DNA of 25,238 nucleotides from Bacillota bacterium (GTDB lineage: Bacteria > Bacillota > UBA4882 > UBA8346). This document shows positions 8,171 through 16,588 of the stretch, in pieces. Location of the stretch: assembly GCA_023400055.1 (NCBI GenBank), contig JAEXFN010000057.1, positions 1 to 25,238 of the forward strand, read 5' to 3'. The notes under the pieces were generated by a model that saw nothing but the letters and a program-made list of their open reading frames with translations, had not been told where the DNA came from and did no database searches. Each line of letters begins with the position of its first letter. Position 1 is the first letter of the stretch. Position numbers and translations under genes: made by a program.

Positions 8171-8833
8171 ATGGAAGCTACTCGTGTGCCGCGCGTCAAG
8201 ATCTGTTGCATCGCCACGGTGGAGGAAGCGCGCCTGGCCGTGCAAGCGGGCGCCGCCGCCATCGGCCTGGTCGGACCGATGCCCAGCGGTCCGGGGATCA
8301 TCGCCGACGAGCAGATCCGGGTCATCGCGGCTGCCGTGCCGCCACCGGTGGCCACCTTCCTGCTGACCAGCGAGGTCGAGCCGGCCGCGATCATCGCCCA
8401 CCACCGGCGCACCCGGACCAATACCATTCAACTGGTGGACCGGCTGGCCCCCGGCGTCCACCAGGCGCTCCGGGCGGAACTGCCGGGCGTGAAGATCGTC
8501 CAGGTGGTCCACGTCCTGGATGAAGCCTCCCTCGCTGAAGCGATCGCCGCGGCGCGCCATGTCGACGCCCTGCTGCTGGACTCGGGGGATCCCAACCTGG
8601 CCGTGAAAGAACTGGGCGGCACCGGCCGGACCCACAACTGGGGGATCAGCGCCCGGATCCGGCAGGCGGTGGACATCCCGGTCTTTCTGGCCGGGGGTCT
8701 CAACCCCGGGAACGTCCGGGAGGCCATCGCCGCGGTCGGTCCGTTCGGGATCGACGTCTGCAGCGGCGTCCGCAGCGACGGCCGGCTGGATGCGGATAAG
8801 TTGCGGCGTTTCTGCGCGGCCATGCCACGCTGA
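8171..8833 (+). CDS. TrpF-like (phosphoribosylanthranilate isomerase family) protein
   Basis: A 220-residue (beta/alpha)8-barrel protein resembling TrpF, which isomerises phosphoribosylanthranilate in tryptophan synthesis. Seen: KICC near the N-terminus (catalytic-type C12), LLLDS with the acid-type D137, GGTGRTHNW (149-155), and the phosphate-binding AGGLNPGNV (174-182) followed by GIDVCSGV. The usual KICG is KICC here, and the phenylalanine/SPR loop typical of TrpF after the second strand is absent, replaced by PMPSGPG. No other trp gene adjoins. It may be a genuine but isolated TrpF or a paralogue with another sugar-phosphate substrate. I prefer ATG 8171; TTG at 8165 is possible, since GGGGAAAGAG lies at 8151-8160. 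Confidence 0.8.
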   Translation: MEATRVPRVKICCIATVEEARLAVQAGAAAIGLVGPMPSGPGIIADEQIRVIAAAVPPPVATFLLTSEVEPAAIIAHHRRTRTNTIQLVDRLAPGVHQALRAELPGVKIVQVVHVLDEASLAEAIAAARHVDALLLDSGDPNLAVKELGGTGRTHNWGISARIRQAVDIPVFLAGGLNPGNVREAIAAVGPFGIDVCSGVRSDGRLDADKLRRFCAAMPR

Positions 8834-8984
8834 ATGGACCGCCGGCGCTTTTTTAAGCGGAGCCGGGTAACAGCGCCAAATCGCGGCGGCCCGTTTTTGA
8901 ACAGCCCCGGGGGCGCTTTCCCGGCGCGGTACTTCTTATTTGCCTACCCGTCCGTTTCATTTCGGCGGGCGATCCCTTCGTTGG

Positions 8985-9185
8985 GTTACGGAATATTTTG
9001 ATTCAGTAACTGAATGCTTTCGTTCAGTAACGGTTGCTTTCGTTTGGGTAACTGAATGTTTTCGTTGGGTTGCGGATTATTTTCGTTCGGTAACTGTTGC
9101 TTGCGATTCAGTAACTGAACGCTTACGTTTGGTTACGGATGCTTTCGCTTCGGTAACTGATCGTTCATTTTCAGTAACGGAATGA
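8985..9185. repeat. 21-bp tandem repeat, ten units, exactly phased
   Basis: GTAAC or GTTAC recurs at 8985, 9006, 9027, 9048, 9069, 9090, 9111, 9132, 9153 and 9174, always 21 bp apart, with a diverged unit close to GTAACTGAATGCTTTCGTTCA. Several units centre on the near-palindrome TTCAGTAACTGAA. Twenty-one bp is two helical turns, so each site faces the same side of the DNA. One forward frame stays open and would give a seven-residue repeat of the type SVTECFR (8940-9185), but it has no ribosome binding site or good start, so I do not call it a gene. It lies between the TrpF-like gene and gnd. Confidence 0.9.
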
Positions 9186-9473
9186 CTTCATCCGGGAATC
9201 GGGATGACGGAGGCGGCGGGAAAACATGGAGCGGCGGTCGGCGGCGGAGCCGGTTCAAAATTTGTCGGGATCGTTTTGAAAACTGTCGCTGGCTTTGGCG
9301 GCGTCGCCGATCGTACAATGAACGTTGGAAGCGGCAGGATACCAGCGGATATTTTGTGAAAATGAGAACTTGTCGAAACCGGAAGGAATCGGCGCTCGTT
9401 TAGCGAACTTGCTTTTTAATCGCCGGAGCGCGGAAATAATAACCATATTACACGATAAACAGGAGGTAGTGGA
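9186..9473. other. Intergenic region upstream of gnd
   Basis: No gene is supported in this 288-bp stretch. It holds a GC-rich low-complexity patch (GGCGG/GCGGCGG repeats, about 9200-9250) and the gnd ribosome binding site at 9461-9466. No convincing promoter was recognised. Confidence 0.5.
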
Positions 9474-10925
9474 ATGAGCAAAGCGGATATTGGTCTGATT
9501 GGCCTGGCGGTGATGGGCGAGAATCTGGTGATGAACATGGAGAGCAAGGGGTTCACCGTCGCCGTCTATAACCGGAGCACCGAGAAGGTGACCCACTTCG
9601 TGGAGGGCCGGGCCAAGGGAAAGAACATCATCGGTACTTATTCGATCGCCGAACTGATCCAAAACTTGAAAACCCCCCGCAAGGTGATGCTGATGGTCAA
9701 GGCGGGGCAGCCGGTCGACGACTTCATTGAGCTGCTCATTCCGCACCTGGAAGCGGGCGATATCATTATCGACGGCGGCAACTCCCATTTCCCGGACACG
9801 ACCCGCCGCACCGAATATGTGGAGAGCAAAGGCTTGCTTTACGTCGGCACCGGCGTTTCCGGCGGCGAAGAGGGCGCGTTGCTCGGGCCGAGCATGATGC
9901 CGGGCGGATCGCCGGCGGCCTGGCCCCATGTGAAACCGATCTTCCAGGCGATCTGCGCCAAGGTGAGCGACGGCAGCCCGTGCTGCGACTGGGTCGGCGA
10001 GAAGGGCGCCGGGCACTTCGTGAAGATGGTCCACAACGGCATCGAATACGGCGACATGCAGCTGATCTGCGAAGCCTATCAACTGATGCGCGATCTGCTG
10101 GGGATGTCCGCCGACGAGATGCACCAGATCTTCAAGGAATGGAACCAGGGAGAGCTCGAGAGTTATCTGATCGAGATCACCCGCGACATCCTGGCCTATA
10201 AGGATAGCGACGGGCAGCCGATCGTCGACAAGATCCTGGACACCGCCGGCCAGAAAGGCACCGGCAAATGGACCGGCATCGCCGCCCTGGACGAAGGGGT
10301 GCCGCTGACCCTGATCGGTGAGGCGGTCTTCGCCCGCTGCCTGTCGGCCATGAAAGAGGAACGGGTGGCCGCGTCGCGGGTGCTTCACGGACCCCCATCG
10401 GAGTTCGCCGGAGACAAGAAGGCTTTGATTGAGGATATCAAGAATGCCCTGTACGCTTCGAAGATCGTCTCCTATGCCCAGGGCTACACGCTGATGCGGG
10501 CCGCCGCCAAGACTTACGGCTGGAACCTGAACTACGGCGGCATCGCCCTGATGTGGCGGGGCGGCTGCATCATCCGCTCGGTCTTCCTCGGCAAGATCAA
10601 GGAGGCTTTCGAGCATAACCCGGAACTGAGCAACCTGTTGCTCGATCCCTTCTTCAAGGAGAAGGTCGAAGGGGCGCAAGCCGGTTGGCGAAGGGTCTGC
10701 GCCGCCGCGTTGACGAACGGGATTCCGATTCCGGCCTTCACTACCGCGCTCTGCTATTATGACGGGTTCCGGACCGAAAGGCTGCCGGCTAACCTGCTCC
10801 AGGCGCAACGCGATTATTTCGGCGCCCATACTTACGAGCGGGTCGACCAGCCGCGCGGCCAGTTCTTCCATACCAACTGGACCGGCAAAGGCGGAAACAC
10901 CGCGGCCTCCACTTATACGGTCTAA
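9474..10925 (+). CDS. gnd: 6-phosphogluconate dehydrogenase, decarboxylating
   Basis: Oxidises and decarboxylates 6-phosphogluconate to ribulose 5-phosphate with reduction of NADP+, in the oxidative pentose phosphate pathway. At 483 residues it is the usual long (homodimeric) form. Seen: N-terminal Rossmann motif GLAVMGENL (10-18), VYNRS (31-35), GGNSHFPDT (101-109), the substrate motif GVSGGEEGALLGPS (127-140), and KMVHNGIEY (184-192) with general base K184, N188 and general acid E191. The C-terminal substrate loop includes FRTERLPANLLQAQRD. AGGAGG at 9461-9466 fixes the start. It is transcribed alone and closed by the terminator at 10968. Products of the uronate/sugar locus to its right could enter central metabolism here, but no direct link is visible. 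Confidence 0.98.
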   Translation: MSKADIGLIGLAVMGENLVMNMESKGFTVAVYNRSTEKVTHFVEGRAKGKNIIGTYSIAELIQNLKTPRKVMLMVKAGQPVDDFIELLIPHLEAGDIIIDGGNSHFPDTTRRTEYVESKGLLYVGTGVSGGEEGALLGPSMMPGGSPAAWPHVKPIFQAICAKVSDGSPCCDWVGEKGAGHFVKMVHNGIEYGDMQLICEAYQLMRDLLGMSADEMHQIFKEWNQGELESYLIEITRDILAYKDSDGQPIVDKILDTAGQKGTGKWTGIAALDEGVPLTLIGEAVFARCLSAMKEERVAASRVLHGPPSEFAGDKKALIEDIKNALYASKIVSYAQGYTLMRAAAKTYGWNLNYGGIALMWRGGCIIRSVFLGKIKEAFEHNPELSNLLLDPFFKEKVEGAQAGWRRVCAAALTNGIPIPAFTTALCYYDGFRTERLPANLLQAQRDYFGAHTYERVDQPRGQFFHTNWTGKGGNTAASTYTV

Positions 10926-10967
10926 ACTAGACAACCGTCCCATCGGCAAGCAATCCATGCTGTTCCC

Positions 10968-10992
10968 GCAGGCCTTTCGGCCTGCTTTTTTT
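10968..10992 (+). terminator. Intrinsic terminator of gnd
   Basis: GCAGGCC pairs with GGCCTGC around a TTTC loop, followed directly by seven T residues; 43 bp past the gnd stop. Confidence 0.95.
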
Positions 10993-11030
10993 ATCCCGGG
11001 AACCTTCAGGGACGAGCCGGCCAAAAATAA

Positions 11031-11084
11031 TCCAAGAAATCCGAAAAGAGTCCGATTGTGATTTGGCCTGAAACTCACTATGAT
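11031..11084 (+). promoter_or_regulatory. Promoter module A (upstream of the response regulator/kinase operon)
   Basis: A 25-bp element at 11031-11055 (TCCAAGAAATCCGAA then TCC) abuts the -35 TTGTGA at 11056-11061; the -10 TATGAT at 11079-11084 follows after 17 bp. The same arrangement occurs at 14485, 16469 and 22702. TCC recurs at element positions 1, 10 and 21, which is about one helical turn apart, as expected for a tandem AraC-type binding site touching the -35 box. Here it sits about 330 bp before the response regulator gene, suggesting autoregulation. Confidence 0.75.
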
Positions 11085-11270
11085 AAACTTTATGTAACGG
11101 TTTTTTGACGGTTCCGCGCTATCCGATTGGGATGCGCGGGACTTCCAAACTGCCTCAAAATTCGCTCTATCAGCGGTTGGATGGAAAACCCATGAAGGTA
11201 TTTCGCTTAATGCATCCAATAAGAAAGATGATAGAAAAGCAGAGCAGATGAACAAATTTTAGTCCCATAT
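11085..11270 (+). other. Long leader of the response regulator transcript, first part
   Basis: This stretch between promoter module A and the repeat element shows no credible gene. A 19-codon ATG frame at 11192-11251 has no good ribosome binding site. No known riboswitch was recognised. Confidence 0.45.
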
Positions 11271-11403
11271 TAGAAGCCATGGGATAAAGTCTGACGAATC
11301 AAAAAAACTTTATGAAGTCAATTTCAACGACTTTATCCCTTGCTTCTCTGAGCCTTTGTGTTCAACCTGCCCTTTGGTTAGGGTTTATCACAACGCTTTT
11401 AGG
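11271..11403 (+). repeat. Intergenic repeat element, copy 1 (MITE-like)
   Basis: A 133-bp element with a related copy, inverted, at 19940-20056. Conserved parts include GAAGCCATGGGATAAA at the left, CGACTTTATCCCTTGCTTCT in the middle, and GGGTTTATCACAACGCTTTT at the right. GGGATAAAGTC (11281-11291) and GACTTTATCCC (11329-11339) form a perfect 11-bp inverted repeat. The outer ends are an imperfect inverted repeat, 14 of 19 matches by hand. It lies in the untranslated leader and ends against the ribosome binding site of the response regulator, so it could affect translation or message stability. No transposase is present. Confidence 0.65.
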
Positions 11404-11415
11404 TGAGGTGCGGTA

Positions 11416-12468
11416 ATGTACCCGGTGCTGATTGTCGAAGATGAGCCGATTCTCCTTAATGGCCTGGCCAAGCTGGTCGAGGACTCTGCAATGGGGTTCG
11501 CGGTGAGCGGGAAGGCCGCCAATGGGGCCGAAGCGGTCGAAATGATCGCGACCCTGGCGCCGGCCCTGGTCATTACGGACATCCGCATGCCCCGCATGGA
11601 CGGGCTGGAGCTGACCGCCTGGATCCATCGCGAACAGCCGGAGATCAAGACGATCATCGTCACCGTCTATTCCGACTTCAGCTTTGCCCAGCAGGCCATC
11701 CGGCTGGGGGTGGCCGATTTTCTGTTGAAACCGGTCAAAAAAGAGGAACTCCACAACGCCCTGGCCAAGGTCAAGACGCTGCTGGACGACAGGCTCGCCG
11801 CCGATTCCAGCGTCTTCTTCGCGCCGGAACTGAACGGATTGTTCGAGGCGATCGTCCAGGCGGTGCAACTGCTGGATTCCGCCAATGCCGCCCAAGCGGC
11901 CGACCGTTTCTGCGATTTGTTATGCCAGAGCTATCATTTCCCCTGGCATTTCCAGTTGCAACTGATCGTCAGCGTCTTCGAGAATCTCCATAAACAGTTC
12001 CCCGATGTGACCATCAGCTCCGACATGACCTGGAGCGACGGCCTGTTCGCGTTGCATGTCAAGGACCAGCAGCAGCTGCGGCAGTATTTCGGGGCGCAGA
12101 TCGCGCTGTTCGTGGCGAAACTGGCCACCCAACGCGGTTCCGTCGGCCGCCAGGCCATCAGCAAGGCCAAGGAATTCATCGAAAGCAGGTATGCCTCGGA
12201 CATCGGGCTGAAAGACGTGGCGGAAGCGGTGTATCTCAATCCCAGTTATTTCAGCCAGATCTTTAAGGACACCACCGGCGAGAACTTCATCAACTATCTG
12301 ACCAGGGTCCGTGTTGAAAAGGCAGCTTCCATGTTGCAACAATCGGAATTGAAGATCTATGAGGTCGCCAAGGCAGTGGGCTATAGCGACCAGGCCTATT
12401 TCAGCCGCATTTTCAAACAGCTGATGGGAGTCAACCCCATCGACTACCGGAGGCGGTTGGGCATATGA
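11416..12468 (+). CDS. AraC-type response regulator, YesN-like
   Basis: DNA-binding partner of the adjacent sensor kinase, expected to activate carbohydrate-utilisation genes. The 350-residue protein has an N-terminal receiver domain (about 3-120) with acidic pocket E8, D9, phospho-acceptor D55 (VITDIRMP) and the LLKPV lysine near residue 107. It has a middle linker (about 130-240) and two C-terminal AraC-type helix-turn-helix units (about 250-350: DVAEAVYLNPSYFSQIFK, then VAKAVGYSDQAYFSRIFK). This is the YesN architecture. The ATG follows AGGTGAGG. The stop overlaps the kinase start by four bases (ATGA), indicating translational coupling. Its gene is preceded by one of four matching promoter modules, which makes it the natural candidate to bind them. 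Confidence 0.95.
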   Translation: MYPVLIVEDEPILLNGLAKLVEDSAMGFAVSGKAANGAEAVEMIATLAPALVITDIRMPRMDGLELTAWIHREQPEIKTIIVTVYSDFSFAQQAIRLGVADFLLKPVKKEELHNALAKVKTLLDDRLAADSSVFFAPELNGLFEAIVQAVQLLDSANAAQAADRFCDLLCQSYHFPWHFQLQLIVSVFENLHKQFPDVTISSDMTWSDGLFALHVKDQQQLRQYFGAQIALFVAKLATQRGSVGRQAISKAKEFIESRYASDIGLKDVAEAVYLNPSYFSQIFKDTTGENFINYLTRVRVEKAASMLQQSELKIYEVAKAVGYSDQAYFSRIFKQLMGVNPIDYRRRLGI

Positions 12469-14312
12469 ATCTTAAACCATGGCCGAACCCGGCGGTTTGG
12501 ATGCGCTATTTCAAAAAGAATTCCATCCGGCGCCGGCTGTTCCTGTGTTTCCTGTCCTTGGTAGTCCTGCCCCTGCTTTTTCTGGGTTTCATCTCCTATT
12601 TTATCGCCACCAACAGCCTGGAGAAGAACATCATCCTCAGCTCCAGCGAGATGGTGGACCAGATCTCGCAGCATCTCGAATTATACTTGCGCCAGTACCA
12701 GCAGGCTTCCCTGTCGGCGCTGGGCAACCAGTTCGCCAGGGATTTTTTGACCACGCCCGCCGCCGACCAGGCGTTAATGTCCTACCATATGCACCAGGTG
12801 CGCAAATACTTGTTTGACCCGATTATCAGCGGCAACTACGAGATCGAAGGGATTCATCTGGCCCGTTTGGACGGGTGGGTGGCCTCGGTCGGCAAGAAAG
12901 ACAACCGGCCGGTGCTGATCAAGAATCCGCGGCTGCTTAAAGAAATCACCTGGCTGAACCAGTTGCCCAGGGACGGCTCGATGCTGGTCAGCGAGGTCCA
13001 ATCGCCCTTGTTCTGGCAAGGCTCGCCAGTGATCACGCTGGCGCGGCGGATCGCGGCCGCGGGGGACCCCGACCGGATTCTGGGGATCTTCTGGATCGAA
13101 TTGAGCCTCAGTAAGATCCAGGCCATCTGCGAGCAGGTCCGGCTGGGCAAATCGGGTTACATCACCATTGTCGATGCTTCGGGCACGGTACTCTACGATC
13201 CCCGGATGAATTTCATCGGCGGCCGGTATCCGTTCGCTTTCCGGCGCAAGCTCTTCGCCTCGTCGGCCGGGCATTTCCTGGCCGACGTCGAGGGCATTGG
13301 GTCGCTCGTGATCTATGACACTTCCCCCGAGAACTGGCGGTTGGTGGCGGTGGTGCCGTATTCGGAGATCGCCAGCGGCGTGCTGCGGCTCAAGAGCATC
13401 TCGTTCCTGGTGATCCTGTTGTGCGTCGGCGCCAGTATCTTAATGTCGATCGCTTTCGCGGCGACGATCACCCGGCCCATTATTAAGCTGCAGCGCACGA
13501 TGGCCGAGGCGTCCAAGGGCTATCTGGACCGGGTGGTTCCGGTGGAAAGCAGCGACGAAGTGGGCAGGCTGACCGAAAACTTCAACCTGATGCTGCAAAA
13601 GATCCAAACGCTGATCTCCGACAATTATCTGTCCAAGATCCGTCAGGCGGAGGCCGAGTCCAGGCAGCGCCACGCGGAACTCCTGGCGCTGCAAGCCCAG
13701 ATTAACCCGCATTTTCTCTACAATACCCTCGGGACCATCAGTTCGATGGCGGTGCTGGAAGGGGTCGATTCCATCAGCAAAATGACCGAGACATTGAGCG
13801 ATTTTTTCCGGTATTCGATTCATACCGGTCAAATGATGGTTACGTTAGGCGATGAGCTGGCTCAGGTCGAGCGCTATTTCGCGATTCAGAAGATCCGCTT
13901 CACCGACCGGATCGCGCTCGATATCCAGGTTCCCGCCGAGCTGTTGAGTCACCCGCTGATCAAACTGACCATCCAACCCTTGGTGGAGAACGCCTGCGTC
14001 CACGGGTTGGAATCCTGCCAACAAGGCAGGATCAGCGTCACCGCCCAAAGCTGCGGCGCTCTTTTGACGATCCGGGTCAGCGATACCGGCGCCGGGATCC
14101 CCGCCGCCGAACTGCAAACGCTCCGGCGTCTGCTCGAAAGCTCCGACGCCAGCGACAGTTCAGGCAGCCGTACCGGCATCGGCTTGCGGAATGTCCATTC
14201 CCGGTTGAAGTTGCATTACGGTAGCGCCTTCGGCCTCGCAATCGACAGTACCGAGGGAGCGGGGACCACGGTGATCGTTAACATCCCTTTTCAGGTCGAA
14301 TCAGCCAGTTGA
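12465..14312 (+). CDS. Sensor histidine kinase, YesM-like
   Basis: Membrane sensor that phosphorylates the preceding response regulator. The 615-residue protein has a first membrane helix (about 24-46), an extracytoplasmic Cache-like sensor region (about 47-310), a second membrane helix (about 311-333), a HAMP linker starting TRPIIKL, and a His_kinase domain with phospho-acceptor H416 in QINPHFLYNTL. The HATPase domain follows with VENACVHG (N box, N509), DTGAGI and TGIGLRNVHSRL. NPHFLYNTL is the signature of the LytS/YesM kinase class. It overlaps the regulator by four bases. The ligand is probably a sugar or a sugar-loaded binding protein, by analogy with family members next to CUT1 transporters. 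Confidence 0.95.
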   Translation: MNLKPWPNPAVWMRYFKKNSIRRRLFLCFLSLVVLPLLFLGFISYFIATNSLEKNIILSSSEMVDQISQHLELYLRQYQQASLSALGNQFARDFLTTPAADQALMSYHMHQVRKYLFDPIISGNYEIEGIHLARLDGWVASVGKKDNRPVLIKNPRLLKEITWLNQLPRDGSMLVSEVQSPLFWQGSPVITLARRIAAAGDPDRILGIFWIELSLSKIQAICEQVRLGKSGYITIVDASGTVLYDPRMNFIGGRYPFAFRRKLFASSAGHFLADVEGIGSLVIYDTSPENWRLVAVVPYSEIASGVLRLKSISFLVILLCVGASILMSIAFAATITRPIIKLQRTMAEASKGYLDRVVPVESSDEVGRLTENFNLMLQKIQTLISDNYLSKIRQAEAESRQRHAELLALQAQINPHFLYNTLGTISSMAVLEGVDSISKMTETLSDFFRYSIHTGQMMVTLGDELAQVERYFAIQKIRFTDRIALDIQVPAELLSHPLIKLTIQPLVENACVHGLESCQQGRISVTAQSCGALLTIRVSDTGAGIPAAELQTLRRLLESSDASDSSGSRTGIGLRNVHSRLKLHYGSAFGLAIDSTEGAGTTVIVNIPFQVESAS

Positions 14313-14484
14313 TATTAAATCTAATTCAAAATGGCATAAGTTTTAACAAAGGGGATGCGATATACGCTTCCCTTCGTTTCTGTTCAAAAGTATTTAGCGA
14401 GCTACTTCCCTGACTGAAGGTATCCCCTGGCAATGATTTTTTACTAACTCCGCTTTTCCTTCATCGTTTCTTAACCAAATATTC
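14313..14484 (+). other. Intergenic region between the sensor kinase and GH3 genes
   Basis: No gene and no clear terminator were seen. AGGGGAT (near 14350) and ATCCCCT (near 14423) form a short widely spaced inverted pair of doubtful meaning. Promoter module D begins at 14485. Confidence 0.4.
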
Positions 14485-14539
14485 TCTAACAAATCCGAAT
14501 TCTGTCCTATTGTGAGCTCTCAAGCTGGAGATCTATACT
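14485..14539 (+). promoter_or_regulatory. Promoter module D (upstream of the GH3 glycosidase gene)
   Basis: The element at 14485-14509 (TCTAACAAATCCGAA then TCC) is the most diverged of the four at its left end but keeps AATCCGAA, the TCC at element position 21 and the direct junction with -35 TTGTGA at 14510-14515. The -10 TATACT at 14534-14539 is 18 bp away (17 in the other three). Predicted transcription starts near 14546, 35 bp before the GH3 start codon. Confidence 0.72.
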
Positions 14540-14544
14540 GGATA

Positions 14545-14559
14545 CGAAGTTTCGCTTCG
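14545..14559 (+). other. Small hairpin at the 5' end of the GH3 transcript
   Basis: CGAAG pairs with CTTCG around TTTCG, next to the ribosome binding site (AGAGAGGAG, from 14565). Placed at the predicted transcript start, it could act as a message-stabilising stem. Confidence 0.45.
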
Positions 14560-14579
14560 AAGCAAGAGAGGAGTTCAGA

Positions 14580-16322
14580 ATGGGTAAGACAGAGTTCATC
14601 AATGGGATCATTGCCCAAATGACCATCGAGCAGAAAATCGGGCAGTGCGTGGTGGTAGGCATGTCGGGAACCCAGATCACCAACGATCTGCGGGAAGCCA
14701 TCATCCAATACCATTGCGGTGGGATTCGTTTATCCCCTTTTACCCGGATCTTTCGTTATTTCAGCGATTCCCAGGCCAAGCCGCAAGAACTTGGCCCCGA
14801 TTATACACCTTCACGGCAGAAGCTGCATAAACCGGGTCCGCCGCCGTATCTCAGCCCGGAAGAATTCGCGGCCCGCTTGAATGAGCTGCGCGATTTGGCG
14901 GCGACCCGGGAGCCGGCCATTCCCCTGCACATGGCGATCGACCAGGAAGGGGATACCAGCAAGGATTTTTCCCGGGGCGGCGTGGTGCGGTATCCCTCCA
15001 ACATGGGGATGGTCGCCAGCGGCGACCCGGAGCTGGCCTACCGGATCGCCCGGGGCATAGCCAGGCAGATGAAGGCTTCGGGGCTGGACATGATCCACTC
15101 GCCGGTCGTGGACGTCAACATCAACCCCCAGAATCCGGAGATCGGCCACCGTGCCTTCAGCGACGATCCCCAGGTGGTCGCCGAATATGCCGCGGCCATG
15201 GTGCGAGGATTCAAAGAGGAAAAGGTGATCGCCGCGGCCAAACATTTCCCGGGCCGGGGCGACTCCGTGACCGACGCCCATCACGCCTGTCCCTGTTTGG
15301 ATGTGGACCTGAAACGTTTTTATGAGGTCGAGCTGTATCCTTACCGGAAATTGATCGAAGCCGGGGTCGACGCGATCATGGTTGCCCACGGCATGTATCC
15401 GCGGATCGATCCCGATTTCATTTCCACGGTTTCCCGGAAGATCGTCACCGGGCTGCTCCGGGAGAAACTCGGCTTCCAAGGATTAATTACGACCGACAGC
15501 ATGACCATGGGCGCCTTGATCGACCGCTATGGCATCGGCGATTCTTGCGCCATGGCATTGGCCGCCGGGGCCGACCTCATTTTAATGAAAGCTGAAAACA
15601 GCTGGCGTGGCGAGATGTTTTACACCATCCGCAAATATGTGGCGGACGGCAGAATCAGCCGAGCGGAGCTGGAAGAGAAAGTTCGCCGGATTTTGGCGCT
15701 TAAATACGATTACGGAATGTTTGACCATATGGGCAAGGTGGATGCCGTTCAAGCCGGTGCGGCGTTTCGGGAGCCGATCGTGGTGGAGACCGCTAAGGAA
15801 GCCGCCCGCAGAGCAATCCTGATCGCCAAGGATGAACCCAAAGCGCTCCCGTTGCGCAAAGACCGCAAGATTTTGCTCATCAACCAACAGAACAGCATCA
15901 AATCGCCCAACGACAGCTTTGATCATCCCGCGCTTTTCCAGGAGTTGCTGGAAACGGAGCTTCCGGAGCTGCAGACTTATGAAACCAATTTTGGCTGGAA
16001 TGCGGATGACGAGGCGGAAGTACTCCGGTTCGTTGCGGAGAATCAGTTCGAGCTGATCCTGTGCACCCATTTTTATGATCGGACTGAAAAACCCCACGAA
16101 TATGTGAAAACGCTGATCGACAGAGGCTATCCGGTGGTTCTGATCACCAATACCCCTTATTGCATCGAGGGGATCGGCGGGATGATTCCCGAGGCTCCAA
16201 CCATCATTTTAAATATGAACCTGACTCCCGAAGGTTACCGGATCACCCGCGACGTCCTGCTGAACCGGGTGCAACCAGAAGGTTCGTGGCCGCTGGCCAA
16301 TTATAATCCGTTCAACTTATAA
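14580..16322 (+). CDS. Glycoside hydrolase family 3, beta-N-acetylhexosaminidase (NagZ)-type, cytoplasmic
   Basis: A 580-residue GH3 enzyme expected to release terminal beta-linked sugars from imported oligosaccharides. Seen: the barrel domain (about 1-380) with KHFPGRGDSVTDAH (221-234), close to the NagZ signature KHFPGHG-x4-D(S/T)H that supplies the general acid histidine, and the nucleophile D306 in ITTDSMTMGAL. A C-terminal alpha/beta domain (about 400-580) follows, longer than in minimal NagZ. No signal peptide, so it acts inside the cell. The DAH in place of DSH/DTH is a small deviation. Beta-N-acetylglucosaminidase is the most likely activity, but some GH3 enzymes with this motif act as phosphorylases or on other sugars. 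It has its own promoter module D, shared with the transporter and porin. Confidence 0.9.
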   Translation: MGKTEFINGIIAQMTIEQKIGQCVVVGMSGTQITNDLREAIIQYHCGGIRLSPFTRIFRYFSDSQAKPQELGPDYTPSRQKLHKPGPPPYLSPEEFAARLNELRDLAATREPAIPLHMAIDQEGDTSKDFSRGGVVRYPSNMGMVASGDPELAYRIARGIARQMKASGLDMIHSPVVDVNINPQNPEIGHRAFSDDPQVVAEYAAAMVRGFKEEKVIAAAKHFPGRGDSVTDAHHACPCLDVDLKRFYEVELYPYRKLIEAGVDAIMVAHGMYPRIDPDFISTVSRKIVTGLLREKLGFQGLITTDSMTMGALIDRYGIGDSCAMALAAGADLILMKAENSWRGEMFYTIRKYVADGRISRAELEEKVRRILALKYDYGMFDHMGKVDAVQAGAAFREPIVVETAKEAARRAILIAKDEPKALPLRKDRKILLINQQNSIKSPNDSFDHPALFQELLETELPELQTYETNFGWNADDEAEVLRFVAENQFELILCTHFYDRTEKPHEYVKTLIDRGYPVVLITNTPYCIEGIGGMIPEAPTIILNMNLTPEGYRITRDVLLNRVQPEGSWPLANYNPFNL

Positions 16323-16348
16323 GTTTTTAATCAAAAATGAAGATTGAT

Positions 16349-16397
16349 TATGGATCGAGCTGGGGAATTGATCCCAACGGATAGAGATCGATCCATA
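16349..16397. repeat. Perfect 10-bp inverted repeat upstream of the ABC operon
   Basis: TATGGATCGA (16349-16358) is the exact reverse complement of TCGATCCATA (16388-16397), with a 29-bp loop that itself contains GGGAATTGATCCC. No T-tract follows, so it is not an ordinary terminator. It lies about 70 bp before promoter module B and could be an operator or a processed stem at the GH3 message end. Confidence 0.6.
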
Positions 16398-16468
16398 GTC
16401 CTTAGTCACCGAATGATTACGCTACTTTCCCGGTTCCGGGAGAATGGATTATCATTTCCTGAAAAAAG

Positions 16469-16522
16469 TCCAAGGAATCCGAAAGTCGTCTCATTGTGGA
16501 TGTTACACGCTTTATATATTAT
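16469..16522 (+). promoter_or_regulatory. Promoter module B (upstream of the ABC transporter operon)
   Basis: The element at 16469-16493 (TCCAAGGAATCCGAA then TCT) abuts -35 TTGTGG at 16494-16499; -10 TATTAT at 16517-16522 after 17 bp. It aligns without gaps with module C at 22702 from the upstream A-tract through the -10 box, and both share the extended TATATTATAA. Confidence 0.8.
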
Positions 16523-16588
16523 AAACTTGTTATGATTCATTAATAATGTTTTAAGCATCACGAAACTTAGAGGGATGGTTGCCGTAAC

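Noticed and set aside
8940..9185. Possible 81-codon gene with a heptapeptide repeat
   Set aside because: TTG start without a ribosome binding site; the open frame follows trivially from a 21-bp period. Kept as a repeat only.
9255..11255. Long minus-strand open frame (666 codons) covering gnd
   Set aside because: It is the antisense shadow of a certain gene; gnd has conserved motifs and a good ribosome binding site, and the antisense translation resembles no protein.
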